The translations under genes and the position numbers were made by a program. The notes below the pieces were generated by a model. The model had not been told where the DNA came from and did not search any database. It saw only the letters and a list, made by a program, of their open reading frames with translations. A stretch of DNA of 64,000 bases from Microbacterium timonense (GTDB lineage Bacteria > Actinomycetota > Actinomycetes > Actinomycetales > Microbacteriaceae), in assembly GCF_900292075.1 (NCBI RefSeq), contig NZ_OLMV01000002.1, positions 704,223 through 768,222 on the forward strand, in the 5' to 3' direction. The first letter of the stretch is position 1. Every line of letters begins with the position of its first letter. This document shows, in pieces, positions 24,738 to 33,103 of the stretch.

Positions 24738-25740
24738 GCTCGCCGCCGTCGACACCCGGACGACCCAGACGGAGCCGGCCGACTTCGATGCGTTCTGGGC
24801 GGAGACTCTCAGGGCCACCCGGCTCCACCCGCTCGAGATGACCGTCGAGCCGCGACCGACGCGCCTGACGGTCATCGACGTGTACGACGTGACGTTTCGG
24901 GGCTTCGGCGGCACCCGTATCCACGCCTGGCTCCGTGTCCCGCGCGATGCCCGTGGTCCGCTTCCCGGCCTGGTGCAGTTCTTCGGCTACGGCAACGGCC
25001 GCGGACACGCCCTCCGCGATCTGCGCTGGGCCGCCGCCGGCTACGCCCACCTGGTGGTGGACACGCGTGGCCAGGGCCACGGCGACACCGAGGACGACCA
25101 CCCGGAGGGTGGTCCCTCCGCCGGGGGTTTCCTCACCCGGGGCCTGCGCTCACCACACGAGTACTACTACCGCCGGGTGTACGCGGACGCGGTGCGCGCC
25201 GTGGAGGCGCTCCGCTCGCTCGAGACCGTCGACCCCACGCGTGTGGGCACTGTCGGAGCAAGCCAGGGAGGCGGCATCTCCCTCGCCATCGCAGGCCTGG
25301 TTCCCGACCTCGCCGTCGCGATCATTCAGGCGCCGTTCCTGTGCGAGCTGGATCGCGCCGCCGACCTCAGCACCGAGTTCCCCTACTCGCTGCTGACCCA
25401 GCATTTCGCTGATCGGCGCCTCGACACGGCGACCGCACTGGACACCCTCCGCTACTTCGACGGCGTGAATCACGCCAAGCGCGCGACCGCGCCGGCTCTG
25501 CTGAGCACGGGCCTGCGTGACGGCATCACACCACCGGCATCCGTTCTGCCCGCTTTCACCGCGTACGCCGGACCGAAGCAGGTCGTGCTGTGGCCGTACA
25601 ACGGCCACGAAGCCGGCGGCGACCTCGACGAGGAGAACGCACTGGATTTCGCCTCGGCGCACCTCGCGCCCGGCCCCCGACCCACCGCAACACACCCCAC
25701 GGGCGCACCGCGCGCCCCACACCTGAGTGAGGAATCATGA
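24727..25740 (+). CDS. Acetylxylan esterase / cephalosporin-C deacetylase family (AXE1, CE7)
   Basis: A 337-residue alpha/beta hydrolase. FDAFWAETL and RIHAWLRVP open the fold; RGQG is the family oxyanion motif, GASQGGG the nucleophile Ser, GLRDGITPPAS the acid region and NGHE the His. The family removes acetyl groups from short sugar oligomers in the cytosol. It overlaps the fucosidase by 11 bp, suggesting an O-acetylated substrate. A Pro/Thr-rich tail follows the last helix. Confidence 0.88.
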   Translation: MHGELAAVDTRTTQTEPADFDAFWAETLRATRLHPLEMTVEPRPTRLTVIDVYDVTFRGFGGTRIHAWLRVPRDARGPLPGLVQFFGYGNGRGHALRDLRWAAAGYAHLVVDTRGQGHGDTEDDHPEGGPSAGGFLTRGLRSPHEYYYRRVYADAVRAVEALRSLETVDPTRVGTVGASQGGGISLAIAGLVPDLAVAIIQAPFLCELDRAADLSTEFPYSLLTQHFADRRLDTATALDTLRYFDGVNHAKRATAPALLSTGLRDGITPPASVLPAFTAYAGPKQVVLWPYNGHEAGGDLDEENALDFASAHLAPGPRPTATHPTGAPRAPHLSEES

Positions 25741-27083
25741 GACAGCAGCGCACCATCGCGGCCCTCGCCTTCGCGTCGATCGCGATCGCGGGACTGACCG
25801 CCTGCTCCCCGTCCGGCACGGGCGGCGAGGCCGACGGCAAGACCACCATCAACTGGTGGACGTGGAGCGACACGCAGGCCGCGTCGTACCGCAAGTGCAT
25901 CCCGGGTTTCGAGGAAGAGAACCCCGACATCACCGTCAAGATCTCGCAGTACGCCGTCGACGACTACTTCACCAAGCTCACGACCGGCTTCGTCTCGGGC
26001 ACCGCCCCGGACGCGTTCCAGAACAGCGTGCCGCTGCTCGGCGAATACGCCGGCCAAGGCCAGATCATGGCGCTCGACGACCTCATCGAGGAGTCGGGGT
26101 ACGACCTGTCTGTCCACGACATCGGTCTGGACTCGTGGGTGTTCACCGACGGCAAGCGCTACGGGATCCCGCTGGACTGGGCAGGCTCCGCGATCTACTT
26201 CAACGAGGATCTGGTCGCCGAGGCCGGGCTCACAGCCGACGACATCAAGAACATGACATGGAACCCTGACGACGGCGGCACGTTCGACGACGTCGTCGCG
26301 CGCTTGACCGTCGACGCGAACGGCGTGCGGGGCGATGAGCCGGGCTTCGACCCGGCCAACGTCACGACGTACGGCATCGGCAGCCTGGCCTCCGCCGACT
26401 TCAACGGCCAGACGTCTTGGAACCCGTTCGTCTCGACCCTGGGCTGGCGTCTGGGTGGCGACGAGACGGCATGGCCGACGGAGATCCCCTACGGCGACGA
26501 GGACTTCGTGAAAACGCTGGAGTACGTCCGCACCCTCGGTGACCGCGGCCTGATGCCGACGTTCGGTCAGTTCAGCGTCTCGGGCGCGGAGCAGCTCGGC
26601 TCGGGCTCCGTGGCGATGATCCAGGGCGGCACGTGGGACATCGGACCCGTGTCGAACATCCCCGGAGTGAAGGTCGGGGTCGCGCCGACCGTCGAGGGGC
26701 CTGAAGGCCGGATGATGATCAGCAATTCGAACGCGAACAACATCTTCACCGGCACCAAGCACCCCGAAGAGACCTGGAAGTGGGTCAGCTACATGGGCAC
26801 CGTCGAGTGCCAGACCATCGCGGGATCGGACGGCTACCTGCTGCCCTCGATCTCGGAGGCGCTGCAGGCTTCGGTCGACGCGCAGGCCGAGAAGGGCGTC
26901 GACATGTCGTCTTTCCTCACCGCGCTGGATGAGGGCGAGCTCTACCCGGCCCCGCCGACCGTCAACGGGCAGGAGCTGGCGGACACCATCCAGCCGATGT
27001 TCGAGGCCTACTTCACCGGCGAACGCGACGAGGACGTGTTCGAGGAGATGCAGACCAAGACGCAGGACATCCTGGCTCAGTGA
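25737..27083 (+). CDS. Sugar-binding lipoprotein of the ABC transporter
   Basis: A 448-residue extracellular lipoprotein. The signal peptide ends in LTAC with the lipidated Cys at residue 23. TINWWTWSD, FEEENPDITVKISQY, and GTAPDAFQNSVP are typical of family-1 (CUT1) oligosaccharide-binding proteins. It captures the glycan and delivers it to the two permeases. The start overlaps the esterase stop by 4 bp. A strong hairpin follows its stop, so it is the most abundant 3' product expected from the operon. Confidence 0.92.
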   Translation: MRQQRTIAALAFASIAIAGLTACSPSGTGGEADGKTTINWWTWSDTQAASYRKCIPGFEEENPDITVKISQYAVDDYFTKLTTGFVSGTAPDAFQNSVPLLGEYAGQGQIMALDDLIEESGYDLSVHDIGLDSWVFTDGKRYGIPLDWAGSAIYFNEDLVAEAGLTADDIKNMTWNPDDGGTFDDVVARLTVDANGVRGDEPGFDPANVTTYGIGSLASADFNGQTSWNPFVSTLGWRLGGDETAWPTEIPYGDEDFVKTLEYVRTLGDRGLMPTFGQFSVSGAEQLGSGSVAMIQGGTWDIGPVSNIPGVKVGVAPTVEGPEGRMMISNSNANNIFTGTKHPEETWKWVSYMGTVECQTIAGSDGYLLPSISEALQASVDAQAEKGVDMSSFLTALDEGELYPAPPTVNGQELADTIQPMFEAYFTGERDEDVFEEMQTKTQDILAQ

Positions 27084-27088
27084 GGCCT

Positions 27089-27119
27089 CGTGGGCGGGAC
27101 GCGTGGCGTCCCGCCCACG
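27089..27119 (+). terminator. Strong 14-bp perfect hairpin after the sugar-binding protein gene
   Basis: CGTGGGCGGGACGC and GCGTCCCGCCCACG pair perfectly across a 3-base loop, starting six bases after the stop codon. No T tract follows, which is common in high-GC actinobacteria. It may end transcription or protect the upstream mRNA, separating transporter expression from the ROK gene. Confidence 0.75.
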
Positions 27120-27152
27120 ATTCGCTACCGTATCGAGATAACCGAGGAACCC

Positions 27153-28319
27153 ATGGACCAGGACACCGCCGCGCGCACGACCCTCATCCGCTCGGCGTCC
27201 GACGCGGGCTCGAAGGTCTTCGCGACGATCCTCACCCGCAGTCCGATCAGCCGCATCGACATCGCGCGGCACACCGGGCTCTCGCAGGCCGCGGTCACCA
27301 AGGCGGTCTCGCCGCTCGTCGCGGCCGGCCTGGTGGATGCGCCACCTGTGACCCAGCGCGACGGGAACCCAGGCCGCCCGGCCGCTCCCGTCTCGATCGT
27401 CCCGGACGCGATGGTGATGCTCGGCATCAAGGTGAACGTCGACGAGCTCATCGCGGTGGCGACCGACCTCGCGACCGACGTCCTCGTAAGCCAGCGGCGC
27501 TCGCTGCCGTCCCACGATCCCGAGACCGTCTGCGATGCCATCGTCGACGTCGTCAACGCCCTCGAGGCGGGCCTCGGCGACAAGGCGGCCGCGATCGCTG
27601 GGATCGGGATCGCCGTGTCGGGCGACGTCGACACCTCCACCGGCATCGTGCGCGAGTCGGCCATCATGGGCTGGTCGGACGTGCCTCTCGGGGATCGGCT
27701 GCAGGAGCGCCTGCCCTGGCCGGTGACCCTCGAGAACGACGTGCATGCCCTCACGGTCGGTGAGCACTGGTTCGGCATCGGTCTGGGCATGGCGTCGTTC
27801 GCCATCGTGACGATCGGCCGCGGCATCGGCAGTGGCCTGCACCTGAACGGGCAGGTCGTCACCGGCGCGTTCGGGGTCTCGGGAGAGATCGGCCACCTGC
27901 CGTTGGCATCGCCGGAACGCGTGTGCGCGTGCGGGCGCCACGGGTGCGTCGAGGCCGTGGCCGCCACCCCCGCCATCGAGGCTGCCGTGTCGGCAGCGCA
28001 CGGGCGGGCGGTCGACATCGACGAGGCGGTCCGACTCGCCCACTCCGGGGACCCGTCGGCCGAGGCGGCGTTCCAGGAGGCCGCGCGCATCATCGGCACC
28101 GCCATCGCGACGCTGGTGAACCTCGCGGGACCGGAGCTGGTCATCATCGGTGGTGAAGGCGTCTCGAACTTCGACCTCTTCGAGCAGACCCTGCGGGGCG
28201 CGTTCGACGAGCACGCCTTCGGCGCCGCCGCCCACTGCCGCATCGTCACGCGGCCGCACACCTTCCAGGATTGGGCCCGCGGCGCCGCCGCGGCTGCGAT
28301 CCAGTCGCTCGTCCGCTGA
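27153..28319 (+). CDS. ROK-family transcriptional regulator
   Basis: A 388-residue protein. An N-terminal winged helix (ILTRSPISRIDIARHTGLSQAAVTKAVSPLVAAGLV, residues 25-62) is followed by the ROK fold with IGIAVSGDVD, VTIGRGIGSGLHLNG, ISGEIGHLPL-like VSGEIGHLPLASPERVCACGRHGCVE (zinc Cys cluster) and VIIGGEGV. ROK repressors release DNA on binding a sugar. It lies within the glycan operon and probably controls it; the AT-rich promoter site at 20325-20353 is a candidate target. GAGGAA precedes the ATG. Confidence 0.9.
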   Translation: MDQDTAARTTLIRSASDAGSKVFATILTRSPISRIDIARHTGLSQAAVTKAVSPLVAAGLVDAPPVTQRDGNPGRPAAPVSIVPDAMVMLGIKVNVDELIAVATDLATDVLVSQRRSLPSHDPETVCDAIVDVVNALEAGLGDKAAAIAGIGIAVSGDVDTSTGIVRESAIMGWSDVPLGDRLQERLPWPVTLENDVHALTVGEHWFGIGLGMASFAIVTIGRGIGSGLHLNGQVVTGAFGVSGEIGHLPLASPERVCACGRHGCVEAVAATPAIEAAVSAAHGRAVDIDEAVRLAHSGDPSAEAAFQEAARIIGTAIATLVNLAGPELVIIGGEGVSNFDLFEQTLRGAFDEHAFGAAAHCRIVTRPHTFQDWARGAAAAAIQSLVR

Positions 28320-28359
28320 CGCCGCGCCGCCGGCATCCTCATCCTTCCTCGGAGCAGCC

Positions 28360-29448
28360 ATGTCCCTCATCAGCCGTGCACGCGCCACGCTCGTCGACAT
28401 CCCCGTCGAGACGGTCCGCACCGACGCCGTGCAGTCCTTCGTGAAGCAGGAGACGATCATCGTCGACCTGGAGACCTCGGACGGCACGCCCGGCCGCGGC
28501 TACTCGTACACGATCGGCACCGGCGGCCGTGCCGTGCTGTCGATGCTGCGGGATCATCTGCTGCCATCCGTCGTCGGCCAGGACATCCGGCGACCCGAGG
28601 CGGTGTGGCGGCACGCGTTCACACACACTCGGGCGACCACCGTGGGAGCGATCACCTCGCTGGCACTGGCCGCCCTGGACACGGCGGTGTGGGACGGCCG
28701 GTGCCGCCGGAACGGCGAACCGCTGTGGCGAGCGGCCGGAGGGGCGCGCCGGGACGTGCCGCTGTACGACACCGAGGGCGGCTGGCTGCACCTGGACACC
28801 GACACGCTCGTCGCCAACACCGTCACCGCGCGCGACGGCGGCTGGCGGGGCTCGAAGCTCAAGGTCGGCTCGCCCGACCCCCGCCGCGACATCGAGCGCC
28901 TGACCGCAGTGCGCGAGGCGGTCGGAGCGGGCTACCCGCTGATGGTCGACGCCAATCAGGGACTCGCGCTCGCCGACGCGCGCGCTCTGGCCCGCGCGCT
29001 GGAGCCGGCGGGAATCTCGTGGCTGGAGGAGCCTCTCCCCGCCGACGACGTCTCGGCGCACACGCGACTGGTCGAGTCGACCTCCCTGCCGATCGCGGTC
29101 GGCGAGTCCCTGTACTCCGTCGCTCAGTTCAAGGAGTACCTGGCGAGGGATGCCGCGACCATCGTCCAGCCGGACGTCGCTCGTGTCGGAGGCATCACGC
29201 CATGGCTGAAGATCGCGCACCTGGCCGAGGCGTTCAACGTGCCCGTGGCGCCGCACTTCCTCATGGAGCTTCACGTCAGCCTGGCGGCCGCCGTGCCCAA
29301 CGGCAGAATCGTCGAATACATCCCGCAACTGCGCGCGGTGACCACGCGTGAGCTCCGTGTGACTGAGGGGCTCGCGACGGCCCCCGACGAGCCGGGGATC
29401 GGGATCGCGTGGGACGAGGACGCGCTGGAGGACCTGCGGGTCGCCTAG
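28360..29448 (+). CDS. Mandelate racemase / muconate lactonizing family enzyme, sugar-acid type
   Basis: A 362-residue enolase-superfamily protein. SKLKVGSP provides the base Lys pair, metal ligands are in MVDANQG, WLEEPLPADD and AVGESLY, and QPDVARVGG plus VAPHFLMELH give the Asp-His dyad typical of acid-sugar dehydratases or racemases. It is not the fuconate dehydratase, which lies at 10667. Position in the glycan locus suggests a second sugar acid, perhaps derived from galactose or from an L-galactose analogue (inference). GGAG precedes the ATG. Confidence 0.85.
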   Translation: MSLISRARATLVDIPVETVRTDAVQSFVKQETIIVDLETSDGTPGRGYSYTIGTGGRAVLSMLRDHLLPSVVGQDIRRPEAVWRHAFTHTRATTVGAITSLALAALDTAVWDGRCRRNGEPLWRAAGGARRDVPLYDTEGGWLHLDTDTLVANTVTARDGGWRGSKLKVGSPDPRRDIERLTAVREAVGAGYPLMVDANQGLALADARALARALEPAGISWLEEPLPADDVSAHTRLVESTSLPIAVGESLYSVAQFKEYLARDAATIVQPDVARVGGITPWLKIAHLAEAFNVPVAPHFLMELHVSLAAAVPNGRIVEYIPQLRAVTTRELRVTEGLATAPDEPGIGIAWDEDALEDLRVA

Positions 29449-29458
29449 CGCCCCTTCG

Positions 29459-30385
29459 CTACGCGAAGCGGACGGTCTGCTGCAGGCGCGTGCGGTAGTC
29501 GAAGACCTCGTTGCCGCCGATGTCGCGGGCACCGGTGATGCCGCGGCGAAGGACAGTCGTCAGCGCGCTGCGGGACGTCACCGCGACCCGCGTTCCGCGC
29601 ACCTTGCCGAGCTCCTGGATGGGCTGATCCACGTCGTCGTCGGGAAGCACCACGATCGCGCCGCTGAAGCGCACGCCCGCGGCGCGCGAGATCACCCTCA
29701 TCCGGGCGAGCAGCTCGGCGATCGGCGCACCCGGGACGCCGTCACCCACGAACTCGCCCCGGCGCAGGCGCGCCGGGCCGCCGAAGTCCTCGGAGAGGAT
29801 GCCGTACAGACCGCTCGGGCCGAGCACGATGTGGTCGATCTTGGCGTCGGGATCGGCATCCCTCCCCGTCGCGGCGACGTCGTGCCACACCGTGTAGCCC
29901 ATGCCGAGGTCCGAGACGATGCGCGCGGTCGCCTCCTCGGCGAGTGCGTCGGCCAGCAGGCGCCGCAGCCCCACCGGTGCTGAGCGCACGAGGGCCGGAT
30001 CGTACGGGTCCTCGACCGTGACGCCGCGGCCGGCCCATTCGCGGATGAGCGTGAGGTATCGCTCGCGCCGCCAGCCGCCGGGATGGCCGTAGGACCGCGC
30101 GCGTGGCCGTGTGTCGGTGCGCGCCGCGGGCGGACGCCACCCCGACCACTCGGGCGCCGCCGCTTCGCCGAACCCGTGACCGCGATCGTACGCCGCACGG
30201 GCCTCGGGAGTGCCCACGAGCTCCCACGCCCGCTGCACCTGGATGAACAGCGTCGCGTCTCCGCCGGTGTCGGGGTGCGTCTGCCGCAGTCGCAGCCGGT
30301 ACGCCTTTCGCAGCGTCTCCTCGTCGACGGCCGGATCCACCGCCAGCACCTCATAGGCCGACGCCGAGAGCGGACTGTCGAACAC
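29459..30385 (-). CDS. J-domain protein with NERD-like C-terminal region
   Basis: A 308-residue protein. Residues 10-68 form a J domain with HPD at 37-39 and LRKAYRLRLRQTHPD. The remainder has a segment DAKIDHIVLGPSGLYGILSEDFGG that reads like the NERD nuclease-related core (acidic residue, then IDHVVxGPxGxxxIxxK), though the final Lys is absent here. J domains stimulate Hsp70 ATPase, so it may recruit DnaK to an unknown target. The role is unknown; the domain pairing is noted from sequence only. Confidence 0.7.
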   Translation of the reverse strand: MFDSPLSASAYEVLAVDPAVDEETLRKAYRLRLRQTHPDTGGDATLFIQVQRAWELVGTPEARAAYDRGHGFGEAAAPEWSGWRPPAARTDTRPRARSYGHPGGWRRERYLTLIREWAGRGVTVEDPYDPALVRSAPVGLRRLLADALAEEATARIVSDLGMGYTVWHDVAATGRDADPDAKIDHIVLGPSGLYGILSEDFGGPARLRRGEFVGDGVPGAPIAELLARMRVISRAAGVRFSGAIVVLPDDDVDQPIQELGKVRGTRVAVTSRSALTTVLRRGITGARDIGGNEVFDYRTRLQQTVRFA

Positions 30386-30445
30386 GCACCCTCCCCGGAG
30401 CCTCCACCGCGCAGGACTGCACGGAACACCGCAGATCAGGCTACG

Positions 30446-31027
30446 TCACGTGCGTGCGTCGGAGTCGTCTCGGCGCTGATTGCGCCGCGCGTATGCCGCG
30501 GCGCTGCGGCTGGACAGCGCCAGCAGGAGCAGGATATCCAGGCTCAGAGAGACATACGTCCCCTCGATGGTGATCTCCTGCCCCTGGCTCCACCACGTGA
30601 CGAATGAGGTGCTGATCGACAGCACCGCGATCACCATGACGATCACCCGCGCCCAGTTGCGCCCCAGGAGCACGAAGATCGCCAGCAGGAGGTCGATCGC
30701 GAGCACCGCACCGCCCGTCGCGAGGACGACGCTCAGCGCCGCTCGAGATCCCTCAGGCGTCGGGTCGAATCCGTCGAGCACCGAGTCGGGATCGGCCAGC
30801 AGGTCGTCCCACCCGGCAGCGATGCCGCCGAGCACCGCCACGCCGGCGAGCACGCGCAACAGGATCAGCGCCGCTCCCGCCCAGATGGTGGCGGGCCGCG
30901 CCATGTGCGGGTCGTAGCCGGTGGGTCGCAGCAGTCGCGACGGCGGCTCGAAAGCCGGACGCTTGTGCGGCGTCTCCCTCTCGGCTCTCTCGGCGCGCCG
31001 CTCGGGGCCGGTGCGCGGCGCGCTCAT
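30446..31027 (-). CDS. Small multi-pass membrane protein of unknown function
   Basis: A 193-residue protein. About 45 charged residues precede four hydrophobic segments (IWAGAALILLRVLAGVAVLGGIAAG, AALSVVLATGGAVLAIDLLLAIFVLLG, VIVMVIAVLSISTSFVTWW, VSLSLDILLLLALSS). The tail is Arg/Asp-rich. I do not recognise a named family. Its ATG lies 4 bp inside the LssY-like gene, so the two are translated together. Confidence 0.75.
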   Translation of the reverse strand: MSAPRTGPERRAERAERETPHKRPAFEPPSRLLRPTGYDPHMARPATIWAGAALILLRVLAGVAVLGGIAAGWDDLLADPDSVLDGFDPTPEGSRAALSVVLATGGAVLAIDLLLAIFVLLGRNWARVIVMVIAVLSISTSFVTWWSQGQEITIEGTYVSLSLDILLLLALSSRSAAAYARRNQRRDDSDART

Positions 31028-31866
31028 GCGGCCGCCTCCGCCCGGCCGTCCATGGCAGGCACCACGGCGCGCACGTCCACGATCGGCAGATCGCCGTCGG
31101 TGCGGATGCTGTCGCCGCCGCCGTTGCGGGCGTGGTACCCGGTGGAGAAGTCCGGGATGACGTCCACGACGACGCGGGGCTCGGCATCCGTCACGGTCTT
31201 CACGATGTGGTCGCGTTCGACGTCGGTGTCGGCGTCGATGCGGTGCGTCACCTGCAACGTGAACAGTGAGAGCCCGACGCTGGTGTCGAAGGTCCCCGCC
31301 GCGAGCCAGTCGACCCTCCGGCCGCCCGGGAGGAGCCACCCGTCGGGACAGCGCCAGAACCGCACGTGGTGCCGCTGTGCGGGGTTGCCGTCGACCTCCT
31401 GCTGGTAGGCGAAGTCCTGCTGTCTTCCGAAGAGGAACAACGGGCTCACGGGAGCCTCGTCGTAGCTGCGCCGGCTCAGAGTCGACGTGATGATGCGCCA
31501 CGACGACCGCAGCGTCACGGGGTCGGCGCGGGTCCAGCCGGCGGCGGCGAGCGCGCTCTGGATCTGCTCCGCGGTGCCGAGGAATGCGAGGTTCACCGGG
31601 TCGCCGAGCAGCCCGTCACTGGTGCGGGTGCGACCGATGAAGTAGTCGGGCACGTAGATGGTCGTGAGGATGCGGTGCAAGCGTGGCAGGACGAGATAGG
31701 CCAGCAGCACCCAGAACGCGATGAAGAACGGGATGCCCCACCACCCGACCTTGAAGGTCTCGGTGAAGCTGAGATAGGCCAGCCAGATCGCGGCGAGGCC
31801 GGCGAAGACGAAGAAGAACCAGTCGACCGCGATCCCGACCGAATACCTGCGACGCCTGGTGCCCAT
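31024..31866 (-). CDS. LssY C-terminal-domain-like membrane protein
   Basis: A 280-residue protein. Two N-terminal membrane helices (AVDWFFFVFAGLAAIWLAYLSF, WWGIPFFIAFWVLLAYLVLP) precede a soluble domain with VNLAFLGTAEQIQSALAAAGWTRAD, FLFGRQQDFAYQQ and HHVRFWRCPDG, the pattern of the LssY_C domain found alone or beside PAP2 phosphatases. Its biochemical role is not established. It is 14 bp downstream of the hydroxyisobutyryl-CoA hydrolase gene and overlaps the next membrane protein. Confidence 0.75.
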   Translation of the reverse strand: MGTRRRRYSVGIAVDWFFFVFAGLAAIWLAYLSFTETFKVGWWGIPFFIAFWVLLAYLVLPRLHRILTTIYVPDYFIGRTRTSDGLLGDPVNLAFLGTAEQIQSALAAAGWTRADPVTLRSSWRIITSTLSRRSYDEAPVSPLFLFGRQQDFAYQQEVDGNPAQRHHVRFWRCPDGWLLPGGRRVDWLAAGTFDTSVGLSLFTLQVTHRIDADTDVERDHIVKTVTDAEPRVVVDVIPDFSTGYHARNGGGDSIRTDGDLPIVDVRAVVPAMDGRAEAAA

Positions 31867-31880
31867 GATCGCGGCCCGGA

Positions 31881-32954
31881 TCAGCCCCAGATCGGAACGG
31901 CGGGGCGGTGGGCGAGCGCCGTGTCGGCGAGGTCCGCGGGCAGGTCGGTCAGCGTGGCCGGTTGCCAGCGCGGTGCGCGGTCTTTGTCGATCACCTGCGC
32001 GCGGATGCCCTCCGGCAGGTCGGGCTGCGTCGTGGCGAACCACATGACCAGACCGTACTCCTGCGCCAGCGCGGCGCGCAGGCCGGGAAGCTGCCGAGCA
32101 CGGCGGATCGCCGCGAGCGTCACGGCCAGTCCGGTCGGCGAGAGTTCGCCCAGGAGGTCGGCGGCGGCGGATGCCTCCGGCTCGGCGCGCCGGCGCAGCC
32201 GCTCGACGATCTCGGCGACGGTGTCGGCGGCGAACGCGTCGTCGATCCACTCCCGGGCGGACGACAGGCGGGAGGGCCCCGGCGTCTCGTCGAAGAGCAG
32301 GACGAGCTCGCTGGGACTGGACGGATCGGCCCGGGTCTCGAGCGCGTCTCGCAGGGCGTCGAGGTTCTCGCGGGGCACGAGATGATCGGCGAACCCGGCA
32401 TAGACGGCATCCGAGGCATCCATGACATGCCCGGTCAGTCCCAAGTACTCGCCGAGGCGGCCGGGCGCGTGGGCCAGGAGCCAGGTACCGCCCACGTCGG
32501 GGGTGAAGCCGATGCGCGTCTCGGGCATGGCGAGCTTCGAGTGCTCGGTCACGATCCGGATCCTCGCGTGCCCCGCCACGCCGATGCCGCCACCCATCGT
32601 CACCCCGTCGGCGAAAGCGACGAACGGCTTGGGGTATTCGGCGATGCGCGCGTTGAGGGCGTACTCCTCGCGGAAGAACACCCCGGCGTCCTCCGCTCGG
32701 CCGCTCGTCACCTGCTCCGCGAGGCCGCGCACGTCTCCCCCGGCGCACAAGCCGCGCTCGCCTGCGCCGTCCAGCAGCACGACGTCGACCTCCGGGTCGT
32801 GCTCCCACGCGTCCAGCGCTTCGTGCATCCGCTGCACCATCTCGAGGTTCAGCGCATTGATGGCGCGCGGCCGGTTGAGGGTGAGGCGGCCGAGACCCCG
32901 GTCGGCGCGGACGAGGACGGCGGGCTCGGCGGCGGCATCGGCGAGGTCTGTCAC
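31881..32954 (-). CDS. 3-hydroxyisobutyryl-CoA hydrolase-like crotonase
   Basis: A 357-residue crotonase of the HIBYL-CoA hydrolase group. GRLTLNRPRAINALNLEMVQ, GLCAGGDVRGLAE, FVAFADGVTMGGGIGVAGHARIRIVTE and LAMPETRIGFTPDVGGTWLL are diagnostic, and the C-terminal extension (QPDLPEGIRAQVIDKDRAPRW) fits the family. It would release 3-hydroxyisobutyrate in valine breakdown. I chose GTG 32954, seven bases after TAACGT on the minus strand, implying a leaderless transcript; an upstream ATG at 33032 would add a non-family extension. Confidence 0.87.
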   Translation of the reverse strand: MTDLADAAAEPAVLVRADRGLGRLTLNRPRAINALNLEMVQRMHEALDAWEHDPEVDVVLLDGAGERGLCAGGDVRGLAEQVTSGRAEDAGVFFREEYALNARIAEYPKPFVAFADGVTMGGGIGVAGHARIRIVTEHSKLAMPETRIGFTPDVGGTWLLAHAPGRLGEYLGLTGHVMDASDAVYAGFADHLVPRENLDALRDALETRADPSSPSELVLLFDETPGPSRLSSAREWIDDAFAADTVAEIVERLRRRAEPEASAAADLLGELSPTGLAVTLAAIRRARQLPGLRAALAQEYGLVMWFATTQPDLPEGIRAQVIDKDRAPRWQPATLTDLPADLADTALAHRPAVPIWG

Positions 32955-33103
32955 GAGCGCAACGTTACCGGCCGGGCCGATTTCTCCCACGCCCGGCCGG
33001 GTTTTCCGACAAGATGGGTCGGAGTTCTGCATTGAGTCCGCAACGAGGCGGCCCCGTCCGTAGCCCCACGGGGTTTCCGCCCACCACGATGAGAGGGTTC
33101 GGC

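Noticed and set aside
22419..24914. An 831-codon minus-strand frame opposite GH95
   Set aside because: Mirror frame of a well-supported GH95 gene, no recognisable domain or ribosome site.
25470..28487. A 1005-codon open frame on the minus strand
   Set aside because: It runs antisense through the sugar-binding, ROK and enolase genes; the product is His/Arg/Asp-rich with no domain. High GC makes such long mirror frames common.
29454..29468. CTTCGC-TAC-GCGAAG hairpin between convergent genes
   Set aside because: Only six pairs and it contains a stop codon; too weak to call a terminator.
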